This document shows positions 8,405-16,230 of a DNA stretch of 46,947 nt, piece after piece. Both the position numbers and the translations under genes were made by a program. The DNA is taken from contig VAXH01000106.1 of the NCBI GenBank assembly GCA_005883955.1, positions 3,672 to 50,618 of the forward strand, written 5' to 3'. The notes beneath the pieces are model-generated. The model was not told the DNA's origin. It was given only the letters and a program-made list of their open reading frames with translations, and did no database searches. Each line of letters opens with the position of its first letter. Within the stretch, counting starts at the first letter, position 1. This DNA is from Actinomycetota bacterium. Lineage in GTDB: Bacteria; Actinomycetota; Thermoleophilia; Gaiellales; Gaiellaceae.

Positions 8405-8902
8405 ATGGGTAGAACTGAGGTCGCGCGGCATCCAATTCGTATCCGTGAAGGGCGAAGCGATGAGTTTGAGCGGCTGCGCGAGATCGCGTTCGCGGCGAAG
8501 GCGCACTGGGGCTACGCGCTCGCCCGTGTACAGGAATGGGCCGAGAGAGGTGACTTCGAGCCGGAGAGCTTGAGCAAGCGGCTCGTGTATGTCGCTGAGA
8601 TCGAAGGGGAGCCGGTCGGCTGGGCCTCACTGATCCCACGCGGCATGGTGGGTTGGCTCGAGGATCTCTGGGTCGACCCGCAGTGGATCGGGCGCGGCGT
8701 CGGCCGTTTGCTCTTCGAGCACGTCGCGAAGGAGGCGGGCCAACTCGGATTCCGACGACTCGAATGGGAGGCCGAACCCAACGCACGCGGCTTCTACGAA
8801 CGGATGGGCGGGGTCTACGTCCGTGACAGCCAGGTGACCGAATGGGGCCGCGTCCTCGAGGTGCTAGGCCTGACACTCGCGAGGAGTGACACTGAAGCTT
8901 GA
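8405..8902 (+). CDS. GNAT-family N-acetyltransferase
   Basis: A 165-residue single GNAT domain. It shows the RIREGRSDEFERLREIA start, the central beta-4/alpha-3 acetyl-CoA site LEDLWVDPQWIGRGVGRLLFEH (the Q/R-x-x-G-x-G/A variant IGRGVG), and the C-terminal NARGFYERMGGVYVRDS. The acceptor substrate is unknown. The frame is open upstream to 8312, but the ATG at 8405 places the domain at the N-terminus as usual. No strong Shine-Dalgarno is seen. It stands alone. Confidence 0.85.
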   Translation: MGRTEVARHPIRIREGRSDEFERLREIAFAAKAHWGYALARVQEWAERGDFEPESLSKRLVYVAEIEGEPVGWASLIPRGMVGWLEDLWVDPQWIGRGVGRLLFEHVAKEAGQLGFRRLEWEAEPNARGFYERMGGVYVRDSQVTEWGRVLEVLGLTLARSDTEA

Positions 8903-9273
8903 GCGAATAACCCGGCGGCCGGCGCCGCGCGAATCGGCTCGCTGGTCAAGTTTTGGTCAAGTAGCCACGACGAAGCATGGCGAAGGACGGCGTTGCTGCA
9001 CGGCCGCAAATCCGGATGGTTGACACAGACGGCGAGCGGTGGCGAAAGGTGACGAAGCCTCTCGCGTAAATCGCACCTGACCGCAAAGGCAGATCCCAGG
9101 AGGTCGCGCGTCGCTGACGCTACCGAACGGCGGCGGCAACTCGTTGCAGACCCAGTCGTCGACAATCACCACGCGTTTACCGGAACGCAGCGCTGACGAT
9201 TCTGGCGCGGCAAATCGCCGGAGAGCTCGCACGCGTATGAACCGTTCCGCTCGCCGCCTAGAATCCGGCAGAG
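8903..9273. other. Gene-free stretch
   Basis: I see no supported gene here. It holds a short direct repeat, TGGTCAAGT, twice within about 20 bp (near 8943-8960), of unknown meaning. Confidence 0.4.
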
Positions 9274-9498
9274 ATGACCGATCGCGAAGACATCGCGGCC
9301 GTTGCTGGCCAGCTGGCCGATCTCACTCAGACCGTGGAGAAGATGGGGAACCAGCTTAAGGAAATGCGGGAGAGCGCTGCCAGCCAACGAGAACGCTCGG
9401 ACACTCAGCAAGAGCGCATTGACATGGCCGCGCGGGAACTAGCCGAGGTCAGTGACCGTTTGCAAGCTGCGGCGAACGCGCTCCGAGCATCAATCTGA
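9274..9498 (+). CDS. Small coiled-coil protein
   Basis: A 74-residue acidic helical protein with heptad-like spacing (IAAVAGQLADLTQTVEKMG, ERIDMAARELAEVSDRLQAA). It is predicted to be one long coiled coil with no membrane segment. I do not recognise a family. The ATG at 9274 has only a weak purine stretch upstream. Codon use looks like real coding sequence. A function cannot be given. Confidence 0.5.
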   Translation: MTDREDIAAVAGQLADLTQTVEKMGNQLKEMRESAASQRERSDTQQERIDMAARELAEVSDRLQAAANALRASI

Positions 9499-9879
9499 CC
9501 AAACTCTTCGAAGGAGCTCCGGCGATCGCGAGCTTCCTCACGCTCGAACGGTAGGAGCAGGCGCGAGCAGATCCCCGGCGTTACCTGACGGTCGCGGGCC
9601 ATGAGGTTGAGGGGGCGGTGGTGATCGCCAAAGACGAGCGCTTCAACCTCGCCGAGAAGCCCTGGGCAGTCGCGGAGAAGACGAGACGACAGGCTGCTAA
9701 TCACGTCGAGCCCTTGCATGCCGGGGAGCCCTGGTGCGTCTCGAGAATTTCGTCGCGACCGGTCTCATCGCGCGCGACGGAACGCTCAAGGGCCGAACTG
9801 CCTTCAAGCAAAGCGGGGCAACAAGCAACCTCCGTTTCGCTCGGCCAGTCCGGCCCTTGCTCGTTCCGCGATCGCGGTC
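9499..9879. other. Stretch with possible gene remnants only
   Basis: No complete gene is supported. Short open pieces look protein-like in different frames: VEGAVVIAKDERFNLAEKPW near 9609-9668, and LENFVATGLIARDGTLKGR near 9737-9793. They suggest a decayed gene following the coiled-coil protein, but no family is recognised. Confidence 0.3.
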
Positions 9880-10206
9880 TTAGCGCTTGAGGATGTTGTG
9901 GATCTCAAGCATCTCGGGCTCGCCCGAAAGCTCGATCCCAACGTCCTTCAGCACCGGCATCAGGCGCTCGCCGAACGCGTCGAACTGCTCCCGCGAATCC
10001 CAGATCTCGCTGACTCGAAGGTTCCCGTTCGACTTGAAGGCGACGTGGTACGCAAGTCCCTCCGGGAGCCAGTCGCCCGACTTCTCCAGACGGCTAAGGG
10101 TTTCGTCGTACTGCTCGGTAGTCACATCGGACGCGGGCGTGAAGCGGGCGAGGATCGCCGTCTTGCGGGCGTCCATGGTTGGTGTCGCGGACGGACTGGT
10201 GGCCAT
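9880..10206 (-). CDS. Small dimeric alpha-beta barrel protein (antibiotic-monooxygenase-like)
   Basis: A 108-residue protein with the strand-helix pattern of ABM/EthD-type dimeric alpha-beta barrels: YDETLSRLEKSGDWLPEGLAYHVAFKSNG, then LRVSEIWDSREQFDAFGERLMPVLKDVGI. Such proteins include small monooxygenases and many of unknown role. The ATG at 10206 is supported by GAAGGAGG six bases upstream. It is a single gene with no clear partner. Confidence 0.7.
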   Translation of the reverse strand: MATSPSATPTMDARKTAILARFTPASDVTTEQYDETLSRLEKSGDWLPEGLAYHVAFKSNGNLRVSEIWDSREQFDAFGERLMPVLKDVGIELSGEPEMLEIHNILKR

Positions 10207-10785
10207 TCATGGCCTCCTTCGTGTGGATGCTCCTGACCGAGCCGACCTACAACCAAACGCATCTTGCTGCGCTCGCCTGGCGGGCGAGGATTCTGGGCCA
10301 GAAAGCACTACGCAACGTATCACGCTTCTCGTCCAGCGCCGGCGCTTTCTGCCTTCGGATGATTACGGGGGCGACGTTCTACTTCAAGGACGCATCTACT
10401 CAGTCGAACGGCGCTGTAAAATCGCCAAAATAGACACACGCCTCGGACTGTTTTTTGGCCGCTTTTTGGCCCCTTCCGACGGCAAACGGTCACGGGACTG
10501 TCATTCCGCTCAAGACGCAGCTCGTTTACCGCGTGCGCGTTGCCCGCCGAGACAAACTTGAATTGCATCGCCCGCACTTTGCGAAAGAAAGGGCCAACGC
10601 GGTTCGCATAAGTTGGCCTAACCGTGTTGGCCTGACCGTGCCATGGAGCGAGTGTCGAGGAATGCCTCCCTGCCGCCTGGTCGGGGCCGACCTTCCTCCG
10701 TTGCCAGGGGTGGGGTAACTGTTTCCGCTCGCACTTGTGTTCGATCTTGGTAGGCCGCCTAGGCCGCCGAAGGCCGCCGCGCTGG
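10207..10785. other. Gene-free stretch upstream of the DUF4396-csoR operon
   Basis: About 580 bp without a supported gene. An inverted repeat GGCCAAC (10592-10598) / GTTGGCC (10612-10618) is present, with another GTTGGCC shortly after. It may be regulatory. Confidence 0.35.
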
Positions 10786-10802
10786 ATACCCTCCAGGGGT
10801 AT
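10786..10802 (+). promoter_or_regulatory. Probable CsoR operator
   Basis: ATACCC-TCCAG-GGGTAT is an inverted repeat ending 22 bp before the GTG start of the DUF4396 gene. It closely matches the GC-tract pseudo-palindrome known for copper-responsive CsoR repressors (a TACCC...GGGTA core, as in Bacillus subtilis). A csoR gene is the second gene of the same operon, which fits autoregulation. Confidence 0.75.
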
Positions 10803-10824
10803 TCTTGGTCGGAAGGAGGACCGT

Positions 10825-11310
10825 GTGGCCGATCACGCCGGAACCCACCCGCACACAGCCCACGGCTCCGATTCGCTCACCCGCTCAGCAGTGAGCGCAA
10901 CCCTGCACTGCCTGACAGGCTGCGCCATCGGCGAGGTGCTCGGCATGATCCTCGCCACCTGGTGGGGCTGGGGCAACTTCGCGTCGATCGTGCTCGCGAT
11001 CGTCCTTGCCTTCTTCTTCGGCTACTCGCTGACCATCGGGCCCGTGCTCCGTGCAGGCGTCCCGTTCCGACGCGCGCTGCCCGTTGCGTTCGCGTCCGAC
11101 ACGGCGTCGATCTCGGTGATGGAGATCGCCGACAACGCGTTCATCCTGATCGTGCCCGGGGCGATCGACGCGGAACTCGGCGACGCGCTCTTCTGGTGGA
11201 GCCTCGGCGTCAGCCTGATCATCGCCTTCGCCTTCGCGCTTCCGCTCAACCGCTGGCTAATCGCGCGCGGAAAGGGCCACGCCGTCGTCCACGCCTATCA
11301 CTCGCACTGA
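10825..11310 (+). CDS. DUF4396 membrane protein, first gene of a copper-responsive operon
   Basis: A 161-residue integral membrane protein with about four hydrophobic segments: AVSATLHCLTGCAIGEVLGM, FASIVLAIVLAFFFGYSLTI, a segment around MEIADNAFILIV, and FWWSLGVSLIIAFAFALPL. The N-terminus is His-rich (HAGTHPHTAHGS), and conserved TGCAIGE and MEIADN motifs mark DUF4396. The GTG at 10825 is chosen for the GGAAGGAGG at 10811-10819. The stop overlaps the csoR start (TGATG). The operator just upstream and this coupling suggest a role in copper handling or membrane protection; the biochemical function is not established. Confidence 0.8.
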   Translation: MADHAGTHPHTAHGSDSLTRSAVSATLHCLTGCAIGEVLGMILATWWGWGNFASIVLAIVLAFFFGYSLTIGPVLRAGVPFRRALPVAFASDTASISVMEIADNAFILIVPGAIDAELGDALFWWSLGVSLIIAFAFALPLNRWLIARGKGHAVVHAYHSH

Positions 11311-11576
11311 TGCGCGGCTACTCGGCGTCAAAGGACGATTTGCTCAAGCGACTCGCCCGAGTAGAGGGGCAGGTGCGCGGGGTTTCCGGGATGGTCGAAG
11401 AGGACCGCTACTGCATCGACATCGTGACGCAAATCAACGCGGTGCGGGCGGCGCTCGACAAGATCGCCCTCGGGCTCGTGGACGATCACGTGCGGGACTG
11501 CCTCCGCAATGCCAACCGTGCGGATGAGCGCACGGATGAGCTGATGGACGCCGTCGGCCGCATGCTCTCTCGTTAA
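11310..11576 (+). CDS. csoR: Copper-sensing transcriptional repressor, CsoR family
   Basis: An 88-residue all-helical DUF156 protein. Cys35 (RYCIDI), His60 and Cys64 (DDHVRDCL) match the C-H-C copper(I) ligand set of CsoR almost position for position, which separates it from FrmR- and RcnR-type members. It should bind the operator at 10786-10802 and release it on Cu(I) binding. The ATG overlaps the stop of the DUF4396 gene by one base. A hairpin follows the stop. Confidence 0.9.
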   Translation: MRGYSASKDDLLKRLARVEGQVRGVSGMVEEDRYCIDIVTQINAVRAALDKIALGLVDDHVRDCLRNANRADERTDELMDAVGRMLSR

Positions 11577-11599
11577 CCGCGCTCTCAGATTTCGCGGTT
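11575..11599. terminator. Hairpin between csoR and tal
   Basis: AACCGCG and CGCGGTT pair around an 11-nt loop, ending in a short T run, between the convergent csoR and transaldolase genes. It is probably a terminator for csoR. Confidence 0.45.
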
Positions 11600-11668
11600 T
11601 TCGCGGCCCGCCCATTCGCGACTGCTTGCCCACCGGTTGCAACCACCGCTCTCGCGCGTTGCTCGTCG

Positions 11669-12766
11669 TCACGCCGCGCTCGCTAGCTGCTGGCGCTTTT
11701 CGGCGATGCCCTGAAGGAGCTCGTTGAAGGAGGCGACGAACTTGTCGATCCCTTCGCGCTCGAGCGTGGCGACTACATCGTCGTAGTCGACGCCGGCGGC
11801 GTACAGCTGGTTGAACAGATATTGCGCTTCGTCGAGCTCGCTCTCGAGCCGTGCTTCGACGCGGCCGTGATCTTGGAAGGCCTTGATTGTCTCGGCGGGC
11901 ATTGTCGAGATCGTCTCCGGTCCGATCAGCTCGTCGACGTAGAGCGTGTCGCGGAGCCTCGGATCCTTCGTCGAGGTCGAGGCCCACAGGCAGCGCTGCG
12001 TGGTCGCCCCGCGCACGGCCAACGCTTCCCAGCGCTCGTCAGCGAACAGCAGCTTGTACTGCTGGTAGGCGAGCTTGGCGTTGGCGATCCCGAGGCGGCC
12101 TTTGAGGTCGTCGCGGCCGGCCGTGTCGAGGCGGCGGTCGGTCTCGGTGTCGACACGCGAGACGAAGAAGCTGGCGACCGAGTGAACGCGGCCCGGGTCG
12201 CCCCCAGCGGCGACAAGTCGTTCGAGCCCGCGCAGGTAGGCCTTTGCGACCTGCACATGTCGGCTCAGCGAGAAGATCAGCGTCACGTTGATCGAGTAGC
12301 CGCGCGTGGTCATCTCCTCGATCGCCGGGACGCCGGCGTCCGTGGCGGGGATCTTGACCAGCAGGTTCGGCCGGGCGATCGTCTCGTGGAAGCGCGTTGC
12401 TTGGGCGATCGTCGTCTCGGTGTCGGCGGCGAGGGTGGGCTCGACCTCGATCGAGACGTAGCCGTCATGGGCGTCGGTCTGCTCCCAGACGGGCCGGAGG
12501 AGGTCACAGGCAGCGGCGACGTCGCGCAGGGCGAGGCTGAGGAAGACGCTTTCGGCGTCGTCCTCGTTGCTGGCGGCGATCTGTTCGTCGTAGGCGTGCC
12601 CGTGCGCGAGCGCCTTCTGGAAGATGCTCGGGTTGGAGGTGACGCCGACGACGGCGTCCTCATCGACGGCCCTCGCGAGCGCGCCGGATTCGATCAGGTC
12701 GCGCGAGAGGTAGTCGATCCAGACGCTCTGGCCGAGCACCGACAGCTGATGCAGGCGCGATTTCAT
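11669..12766 (-). CDS. tal: Transaldolase
   Basis: A 365-residue transaldolase of the longer actinobacterial type. It transfers dihydroxyacetone units between sugar phosphates in the non-oxidative pentose phosphate pathway. Visible landmarks are VWIDYLSRDLI, TSNPSIFQKA, the Schiff-base lysine in NLLVKIPATDAGVPAIE, INVTLIFSLS, and SRVDTETDRRL. The length matches the family and no lesion is seen. The ATG start overlaps the stop of a 23-codon leader ORF (ATGA), which supplies the strong ribosome binding site. Together with the phosphoketolase at 43-46 kb it would support sugar-phosphate rearrangement. Confidence 0.93.
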   Translation of the reverse strand: MKSRLHQLSVLGQSVWIDYLSRDLIESGALARAVDEDAVVGVTSNPSIFQKALAHGHAYDEQIAASNEDDAESVFLSLALRDVAAACDLLRPVWEQTDAHDGYVSIEVEPTLAADTETTIAQATRFHETIARPNLLVKIPATDAGVPAIEEMTTRGYSINVTLIFSLSRHVQVAKAYLRGLERLVAAGGDPGRVHSVASFFVSRVDTETDRRLDTAGRDDLKGRLGIANAKLAYQQYKLLFADERWEALAVRGATTQRCLWASTSTKDPRLRDTLYVDELIGPETISTMPAETIKAFQDHGRVEARLESELDEAQYLFNQLYAAGVDYDDVVATLEREGIDKFVASFNELLQGIAEKRQQLASAA

Positions 12767-12834
12767 CGCGACCTCCCACCGACCAGCTGGCGCTCAAGCT
12801 CACCGCCGGCTATCAACAGCTCGAAGTTCTTCAT
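12763..12834 (-). CDS. 23-codon ORF translationally coupled to tal
   Basis: ATG at 12834 follows an AGGAGGAGG Shine-Dalgarno by a few bases. The frame reads MKNFELLIAGGELERQLVGG and ends in TGA overlapping the tal start. It may be a true leader peptide or the fused ends of a deleted upstream gene. No family is recognised. Confidence 0.45.
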   Translation of the reverse strand: MKNFELLIAGGELERQLVGGRSR

Positions 12835-13063
12835 CGGTTTCCTCCTCCTGGCGCGCCTCGCGCGCGGCTGGGCTCACTTCTTGCCTCACTCGTCTGTGTC
12901 GAGAGAGGCCTCGGTCTTACGCGGTGCGCGCAGCCGCGAACGGACGACATGCGAGCGCGCACTTCGCGGGGCGAGGTAAGGACGGACGCCGCCGCGGCAC
13001 CAACTGACTCACATTCGAACGACAAAAGGAGGAGCAAATGCCGTACGGAGCTGGGTCAACGAT

Positions 13064-13528
13064 GTGCCGACCGGGTTCTTAGTAGCCGTGCACAAGGACA
13101 TCGGCTGGGGCGGTGATCTTCAGGTGAGGCCAGCCGCACTGCGTACCGACCTCGTCATCCTCACTTGCGCAATCAGCGCCGGCATCCACGGTGCCCTCGT
13201 CCGAGACCACTTCCAGGAAGGCACGGGACCCGGGTTCGGCTTCGCCGTCGCGACGGTCCTACTCGCCGTCCTCGCTGTCGTCCTGACCCGAAAGCCGACA
13301 CAACTCGCGCTTGTCTCAACGACGGCTGTCTTCGTTGGGCTGATCGCCAGCTATGCGCTCGTGCTCACGACCGGGTTCCCCGTACTCCACCCCGAGCCGG
13401 AAGCGGTCGACGCGCTCGCCCTCTTCACCAAGGCGGTCGAGGCCGTCGGGCTCGTGCTGGCGGCGAGTCTCCTGCGACGACCATCACTGACGCTCACCGT
13501 CCGACAACCGAAAGGAACGCTGACATGA
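13064..13528 (+). CDS. Small integral membrane protein
   Basis: A 154-residue protein with about four membrane segments: LVILTCAISAGIHGALV, GFGFAVATVLLAVLAVVL, LALVSTTAVFVGLIASYALVL, and FTKAVEAVGLVLAASLL. The first includes a His (GIHGALV). I do not recognise a family name. The GTG at 13064 is the first usable start in frame. A strong AAAGGAGG actually precedes an ATG at 13038 in another frame that stops after 14 codons, so the true N-terminus may be lost to an indel. The stop overlaps the next gene (ATGA). Confidence 0.65.
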   Translation: MPTGFLVAVHKDIGWGGDLQVRPAALRTDLVILTCAISAGIHGALVRDHFQEGTGPGFGFAVATVLLAVLAVVLTRKPTQLALVSTTAVFVGLIASYALVLTTGFPVLHPEPEAVDALALFTKAVEAVGLVLAASLLRRPSLTLTVRQPKGTLT

Positions 13529-14253
13529 ACACGAAACGAGTCTCGCGCCCGCTGCCGATCGCCGTGACGGCACTGGTCGCCTTCTTCAGCGCGCTCGGCG
13601 CGCTCGCCGTCTCGAACGGGATGGACATGGCCCAGGCACACGGCAACCAGCCGCAGCACGCGCAAACGCCAATGGCGATGACCATGACCGCCCATCGGTC
13701 GCCGATGCTGACAGCGAAGGCGGTCGCGCTGCGCATGGACATGCGCAAGCTTTGGGAAGACCACATCACCTGGACGCGGCTGGCGATCATCAGTCTGACC
13801 ACCAACTCGCCCGACACCGAAGCGACCGTCGGTCGGCTGCTGCAGAACCAGACGGACATCGGCGACGCCGTCAAACCGTTCTACGGCAACGCCGTCGGCG
13901 ACCAATTGACCGCGCTGCTAAAGCAGCACATCCTGATCGCCGCCGACGTGATCGCAGCGGCGAAAGTGGGTGACAGCGCCAAGCTCGCAGACGCTCAGGC
14001 TCACTGGGTCACGAACGCCGACCAGATCGCTGCTGTCCTGCACAACGTCAACCCGCGCAACTGGCCGCTCGGGGAGATGAAAGAGATGATGCACCGCCAC
14101 CTCGACCTGACGACACAAGAAGCCGTCGCCAGGCTCCAGGGCAACTGGACCGCTGACGTCGCCGCCTACGACAAGGTGCACCAGCAGATCCTGCAGATGG
14201 CGGACATGCTCTCCGAAGGCATCATCGAACAGTTCCCGGCGCGCTTTCGTTAG
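13525..14253 (+). CDS. Secreted or membrane-anchored helical protein with Met/His-rich N-terminus
   Basis: A 242-residue protein. An N-terminal hydrophobic segment (PIAVTALVAFFSALGALAV) acts as signal peptide or anchor. A Met/His-rich stretch follows (GMDMAQAHGNQPQHAQTPMA, then MTMTAHRSPM). The rest is helical and holds a conserved core: LWEDHITWTRLAIISL, KPFYGNAVGDQLTALLKQHI, MKEMMHRHLDLTTQEAVARL. This domain is common in actinobacteria and bacilli but its function is not established. The ATG overlaps the stop of the membrane-protein gene. The Met/His richness and the csoR operon 2 kb away hint at copper binding; that is inference. Confidence 0.75.
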   Translation: MNTKRVSRPLPIAVTALVAFFSALGALAVSNGMDMAQAHGNQPQHAQTPMAMTMTAHRSPMLTAKAVALRMDMRKLWEDHITWTRLAIISLTTNSPDTEATVGRLLQNQTDIGDAVKPFYGNAVGDQLTALLKQHILIAADVIAAAKVGDSAKLADAQAHWVTNADQIAAVLHNVNPRNWPLGEMKEMMHRHLDLTTQEAVARLQGNWTADVAAYDKVHQQILQMADMLSEGIIEQFPARFR

Positions 14254-14276
14254 CTGCCGGCACCACGCCGACCCTC

Positions 14277-14305
14277 CCGCCCCGAGGCAAACCACCTCGG
14301 GGCGG
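14277..14305 (+). terminator. Strong hairpin after the secreted-protein gene
   Basis: CCGCCCCGAGG and CCTCGGGGCGG form a perfect 11-bp stem with a 7-nt loop, 24 bp after the stop at 14253. No T tract follows. It separates this pair from the sigma-factor operon. Confidence 0.65.
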
Positions 14306-14382
14306 ACACGTTCTCGCGTCGGTGGCCGGGAGTGCGAACCGAAGAGGTAAGAAACACCGGCCCGGACGTCACCAACTAAGAC

Positions 14383-14601
14383 ATGCAGACCAAGACGACA
14401 GCCGTGCCGGCGCTCGAACAGGTCGTCCGCTGGCGGCGCGAGCAGCTGGAGGGGTCGGGTTTCGCACCCGCACTGGCAACCAGAGTCGCCGGGAACACCG
14501 ATTACGACCTGCACGCGCTGGTCGAGCTCGTGGAGCGGGGCTGCCCGCCAGAGTTCGCCGTCCGCATTCTGGCGCCGGTCGAGGAGAAAAGCGCGGCGTG
14601 A
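14383..14601 (+). CDS. Small conserved hypothetical protein ahead of the sigma gene
   Basis: A 72-residue soluble protein (VPALEQVVRWRREQLEGSGF, YDLHALVELVERGCPPEFAV) with a compact helical pattern. Similar short proteins occur in other actinobacteria; no function is known to me. Its stop overlaps the GTG start of the sigma-factor gene by four bases (GTGA), so it is the first gene of a three-gene operon with the sigma factor and its anti-sigma factor. Confidence 0.7.
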   Translation: MQTKTTAVPALEQVVRWRREQLEGSGFAPALATRVAGNTDYDLHALVELVERGCPPEFAVRILAPVEEKSAA

Positions 14602-15296
14602 GCGCCCTAAACGCGGCTACGGTGGCCCTCGTGGAACCCGTCAGCCCTCTAGCGACGCTCGCACCAGCGCCACCATTGCTCGATGCCGAGTCGCGCGAGT
14701 GGCTGCAGAGCCTACGCGCGCCAGATGCGACCGGCGAAGACGCGATCGCACGACTGCACGCGCTGCTCCTGCGCGCCGCCCGTTTTGAAGTCGCCCGGCG
14801 CCGGGCGACGCTGCCGCATCTGCGCGGCGACGAGCTCGAAGACATCGCAACCGAAGCCGCCGACGATGCGCTCATGAGCGTGCTTCGGCGCCTCGACGAC
14901 TTCCGCGGCGCCAGCCGCTTCACGACCTGGGCCTACAAGTTCGCCTTGCTCGAGGCAGCGGTGAAGCTGCGTAAGCGGGCCTGGCAGGGACGCGAGGTGC
15001 CGCTCGAGCCCGAAGGCTGGAGCCTATTCTCGAGCGCTGGCCTCGAGCCTGACGCCGAGGCCGAACAGAGCGAGCTGCTCGAAACTCTGCAGAGCGCGAT
15101 CGCACAGGTTCTGACGCCGCACCAGCGACGTGTGCTCGTGGCTCTCGCCCTGAACGGCGTGCCGATCGATGTCCTGGCCGAGCGGCTTAACACCAACCGC
15201 GGCGCCCTCTACAAGACGCTGCACGACGCGCGGCGAAAGCTGCGCAACCACATACAAGAGCGTGGACTCGCGCTCGAGAACGAGGAGAAACGATGA
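14598..15296 (+). CDS. ECF-type RNA polymerase sigma factor
   Basis: A 232-residue sigma-70 protein. Region 2 is at about residues 55-120, with the DDFRGASRFTTWAYKFALLEA helix that contacts the -10 element. Region 4 is at about 160-220 (LTPHQRRVLVALALNGVPIDVLAERLNTNRGALYKTLHDARRKL). The unusually long N-terminal part before region 2 is shared with the damaged paralogue at 16231-16798. The GTG at 14598 overlaps the preceding stop; the frame is open further upstream but that part is not coding. It directly overlaps a zinc-finger anti-sigma gene, so activity is probably controlled by redox or zinc-dependent release. Confidence 0.88.
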   Translation: MSALNAATVALVEPVSPLATLAPAPPLLDAESREWLQSLRAPDATGEDAIARLHALLLRAARFEVARRRATLPHLRGDELEDIATEAADDALMSVLRRLDDFRGASRFTTWAYKFALLEAAVKLRKRAWQGREVPLEPEGWSLFSSAGLEPDAEAEQSELLETLQSAIAQVLTPHQRRVLVALALNGVPIDVLAERLNTNRGALYKTLHDARRKLRNHIQERGLALENEEKR

Positions 15297-15529
15297 TGGA
15301 GCGACCCGATCTGAAGCAGGCGCTGGGCAGGCTCCTAGGGGCCGCAGGCCCGGAGGTCGGCTGCGAGGAGTGCTTCGAGCAGCTCGATCGTTACGTCGAG
15401 CTCGAGCTCGACGGGCAAGACGCCGACGCGGCGATCCCCGGCCTGCGTGCACACCTCGCCGGTTGCCCCGCCTGCCGTGAGGAGCACGAGAGCCTGCGAG
15501 CGCTCGTCGGCGGCGAGCAGGCGCTCTAG
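15293..15529 (+). CDS. Small anti-sigma factor with zinc-binding motif
   Basis: A 78-residue protein with Cys pairs CEECFEQ and H-x3-C-x2-C (HLAGCPACREEH), the signature of ZAS-type zf-HC2 anti-sigma domains. No membrane segment follows, so it is a soluble regulator. The ATG overlaps the sigma stop (ATGA). It most likely binds the sigma factor of 14598-15296 and releases it when the zinc-thiol site is oxidised or altered; the trigger is not shown by the sequence. Confidence 0.82.
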   Translation: MMERPDLKQALGRLLGAAGPEVGCEECFEQLDRYVELELDGQDADAAIPGLRAHLAGCPACREEHESLRALVGGEQAL

Positions 15530-15542
15530 CGACGAAGGACCG

Positions 15543-15558
15543 GCGAGCGTTCGCTCGC
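15543..15558. terminator. Short hairpin between convergent genes
   Basis: GCGAGC and GCTCGC pair around a GTTC tetraloop in the gap between the anti-sigma gene and the minus-strand usp gene. The stem is small; the call rests mainly on position. Confidence 0.35.
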
Positions 15559-15574
15559 TGAGCCGCTGCTCGCT

Positions 15575-16099
15575 CTAGTGGCCGCCGGAGTCCAGGCTGA
15601 AGCGGACGATGCCGCCGGAGAAATCGCTGTCGGCCGCCCAGGCCGAAGCGATCGATACGCCTGCGCCTCGCATATCGCTCTTCTCCGCTCGATGCCGGTT
15701 AGTCGAGTTCACATCAGCGCCCGGCGGCACGACGACAACTGGGCAGGGCGCACGCCTCGAGACCTCAGCCGAGATGCTGCCGAGCAGGGACGAGCGCGGC
15801 CCAGTCGACCCGACGACGATCATCGATGCCTTCTCTGCTGTCGCCGCGGCAACGAGCTGGTCGGCTGGATGGCCGATGTCGACGAGCCAGCCGGCGCCGC
15901 AGTCCACCTCGGGCGCGCCGGCGGAAATGCGCTCGAGCCGTTCGGCGGTGGCGCTGATCTTCGGTTCGGGCGCACCATCCTCGACGACGGAGATGAAAAC
16001 CAACCCGAGCCCGAGGTTGCTGCTCAAGCGGCGGGCAACCCGGGCGGCTCCCTTGGCGGACTCCGAGTCGTCGATACCGCAAATGATTGGACCCGCCAT
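15575..16099 (-). CDS. Universal stress protein (UspA family)
   Basis: A 174-residue single Usp domain: IICGIDDSESAKGAARVARRL at the N-terminus, and the nucleotide-binding VVGSTGPRSSLLGSISAEVS followed by APCPVVVVPPG. The G-x2-G-x9-G(S) pattern suggests ATP binding, although the second glycine region is altered (GSTGPRSS). The C-terminal 35 residues are an unusual extension. The ATG at 16099 has AAGGAGG upstream. A copy of the shared usp promoter (16125-16172) lies directly ahead. Confidence 0.9.
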   Translation of the reverse strand: MAGPIICGIDDSESAKGAARVARRLSSNLGLGLVFISVVEDGAPEPKISATAERLERISAGAPEVDCGAGWLVDIGHPADQLVAAATAEKASMIVVGSTGPRSSLLGSISAEVSRRAPCPVVVVPPGADVNSTNRHRAEKSDMRGAGVSIASAWAADSDFSGGIVRFSLDSGGH

Positions 16100-16124
16100 T
16101 TAAATCCTCCTTCGTTCGTTTCTT

Positions 16125-16172
16125 GCAGGTTGTCCTGCTTCGATCGGGACTGCCATCGGGGCGGCAACCCAT
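16125..16172 (-). promoter_or_regulatory. usp promoter element, copy D
   Basis: Reading on the minus strand from 16172: ATGGGTTGCCGCCCCGATGG. At offset 36 a weaker second block, AGGACAACCTGC, follows. The usp start lies 73 bp from the element's first base. It aligns without gaps to copies A, B, C and E. Confidence 0.6.
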
Positions 16173-16230
16173 CTCAGCGACGAATCGCCTCCATGCGCTA
16201 GGGCGACCGACCGCGGTTCGATACCAGCGC

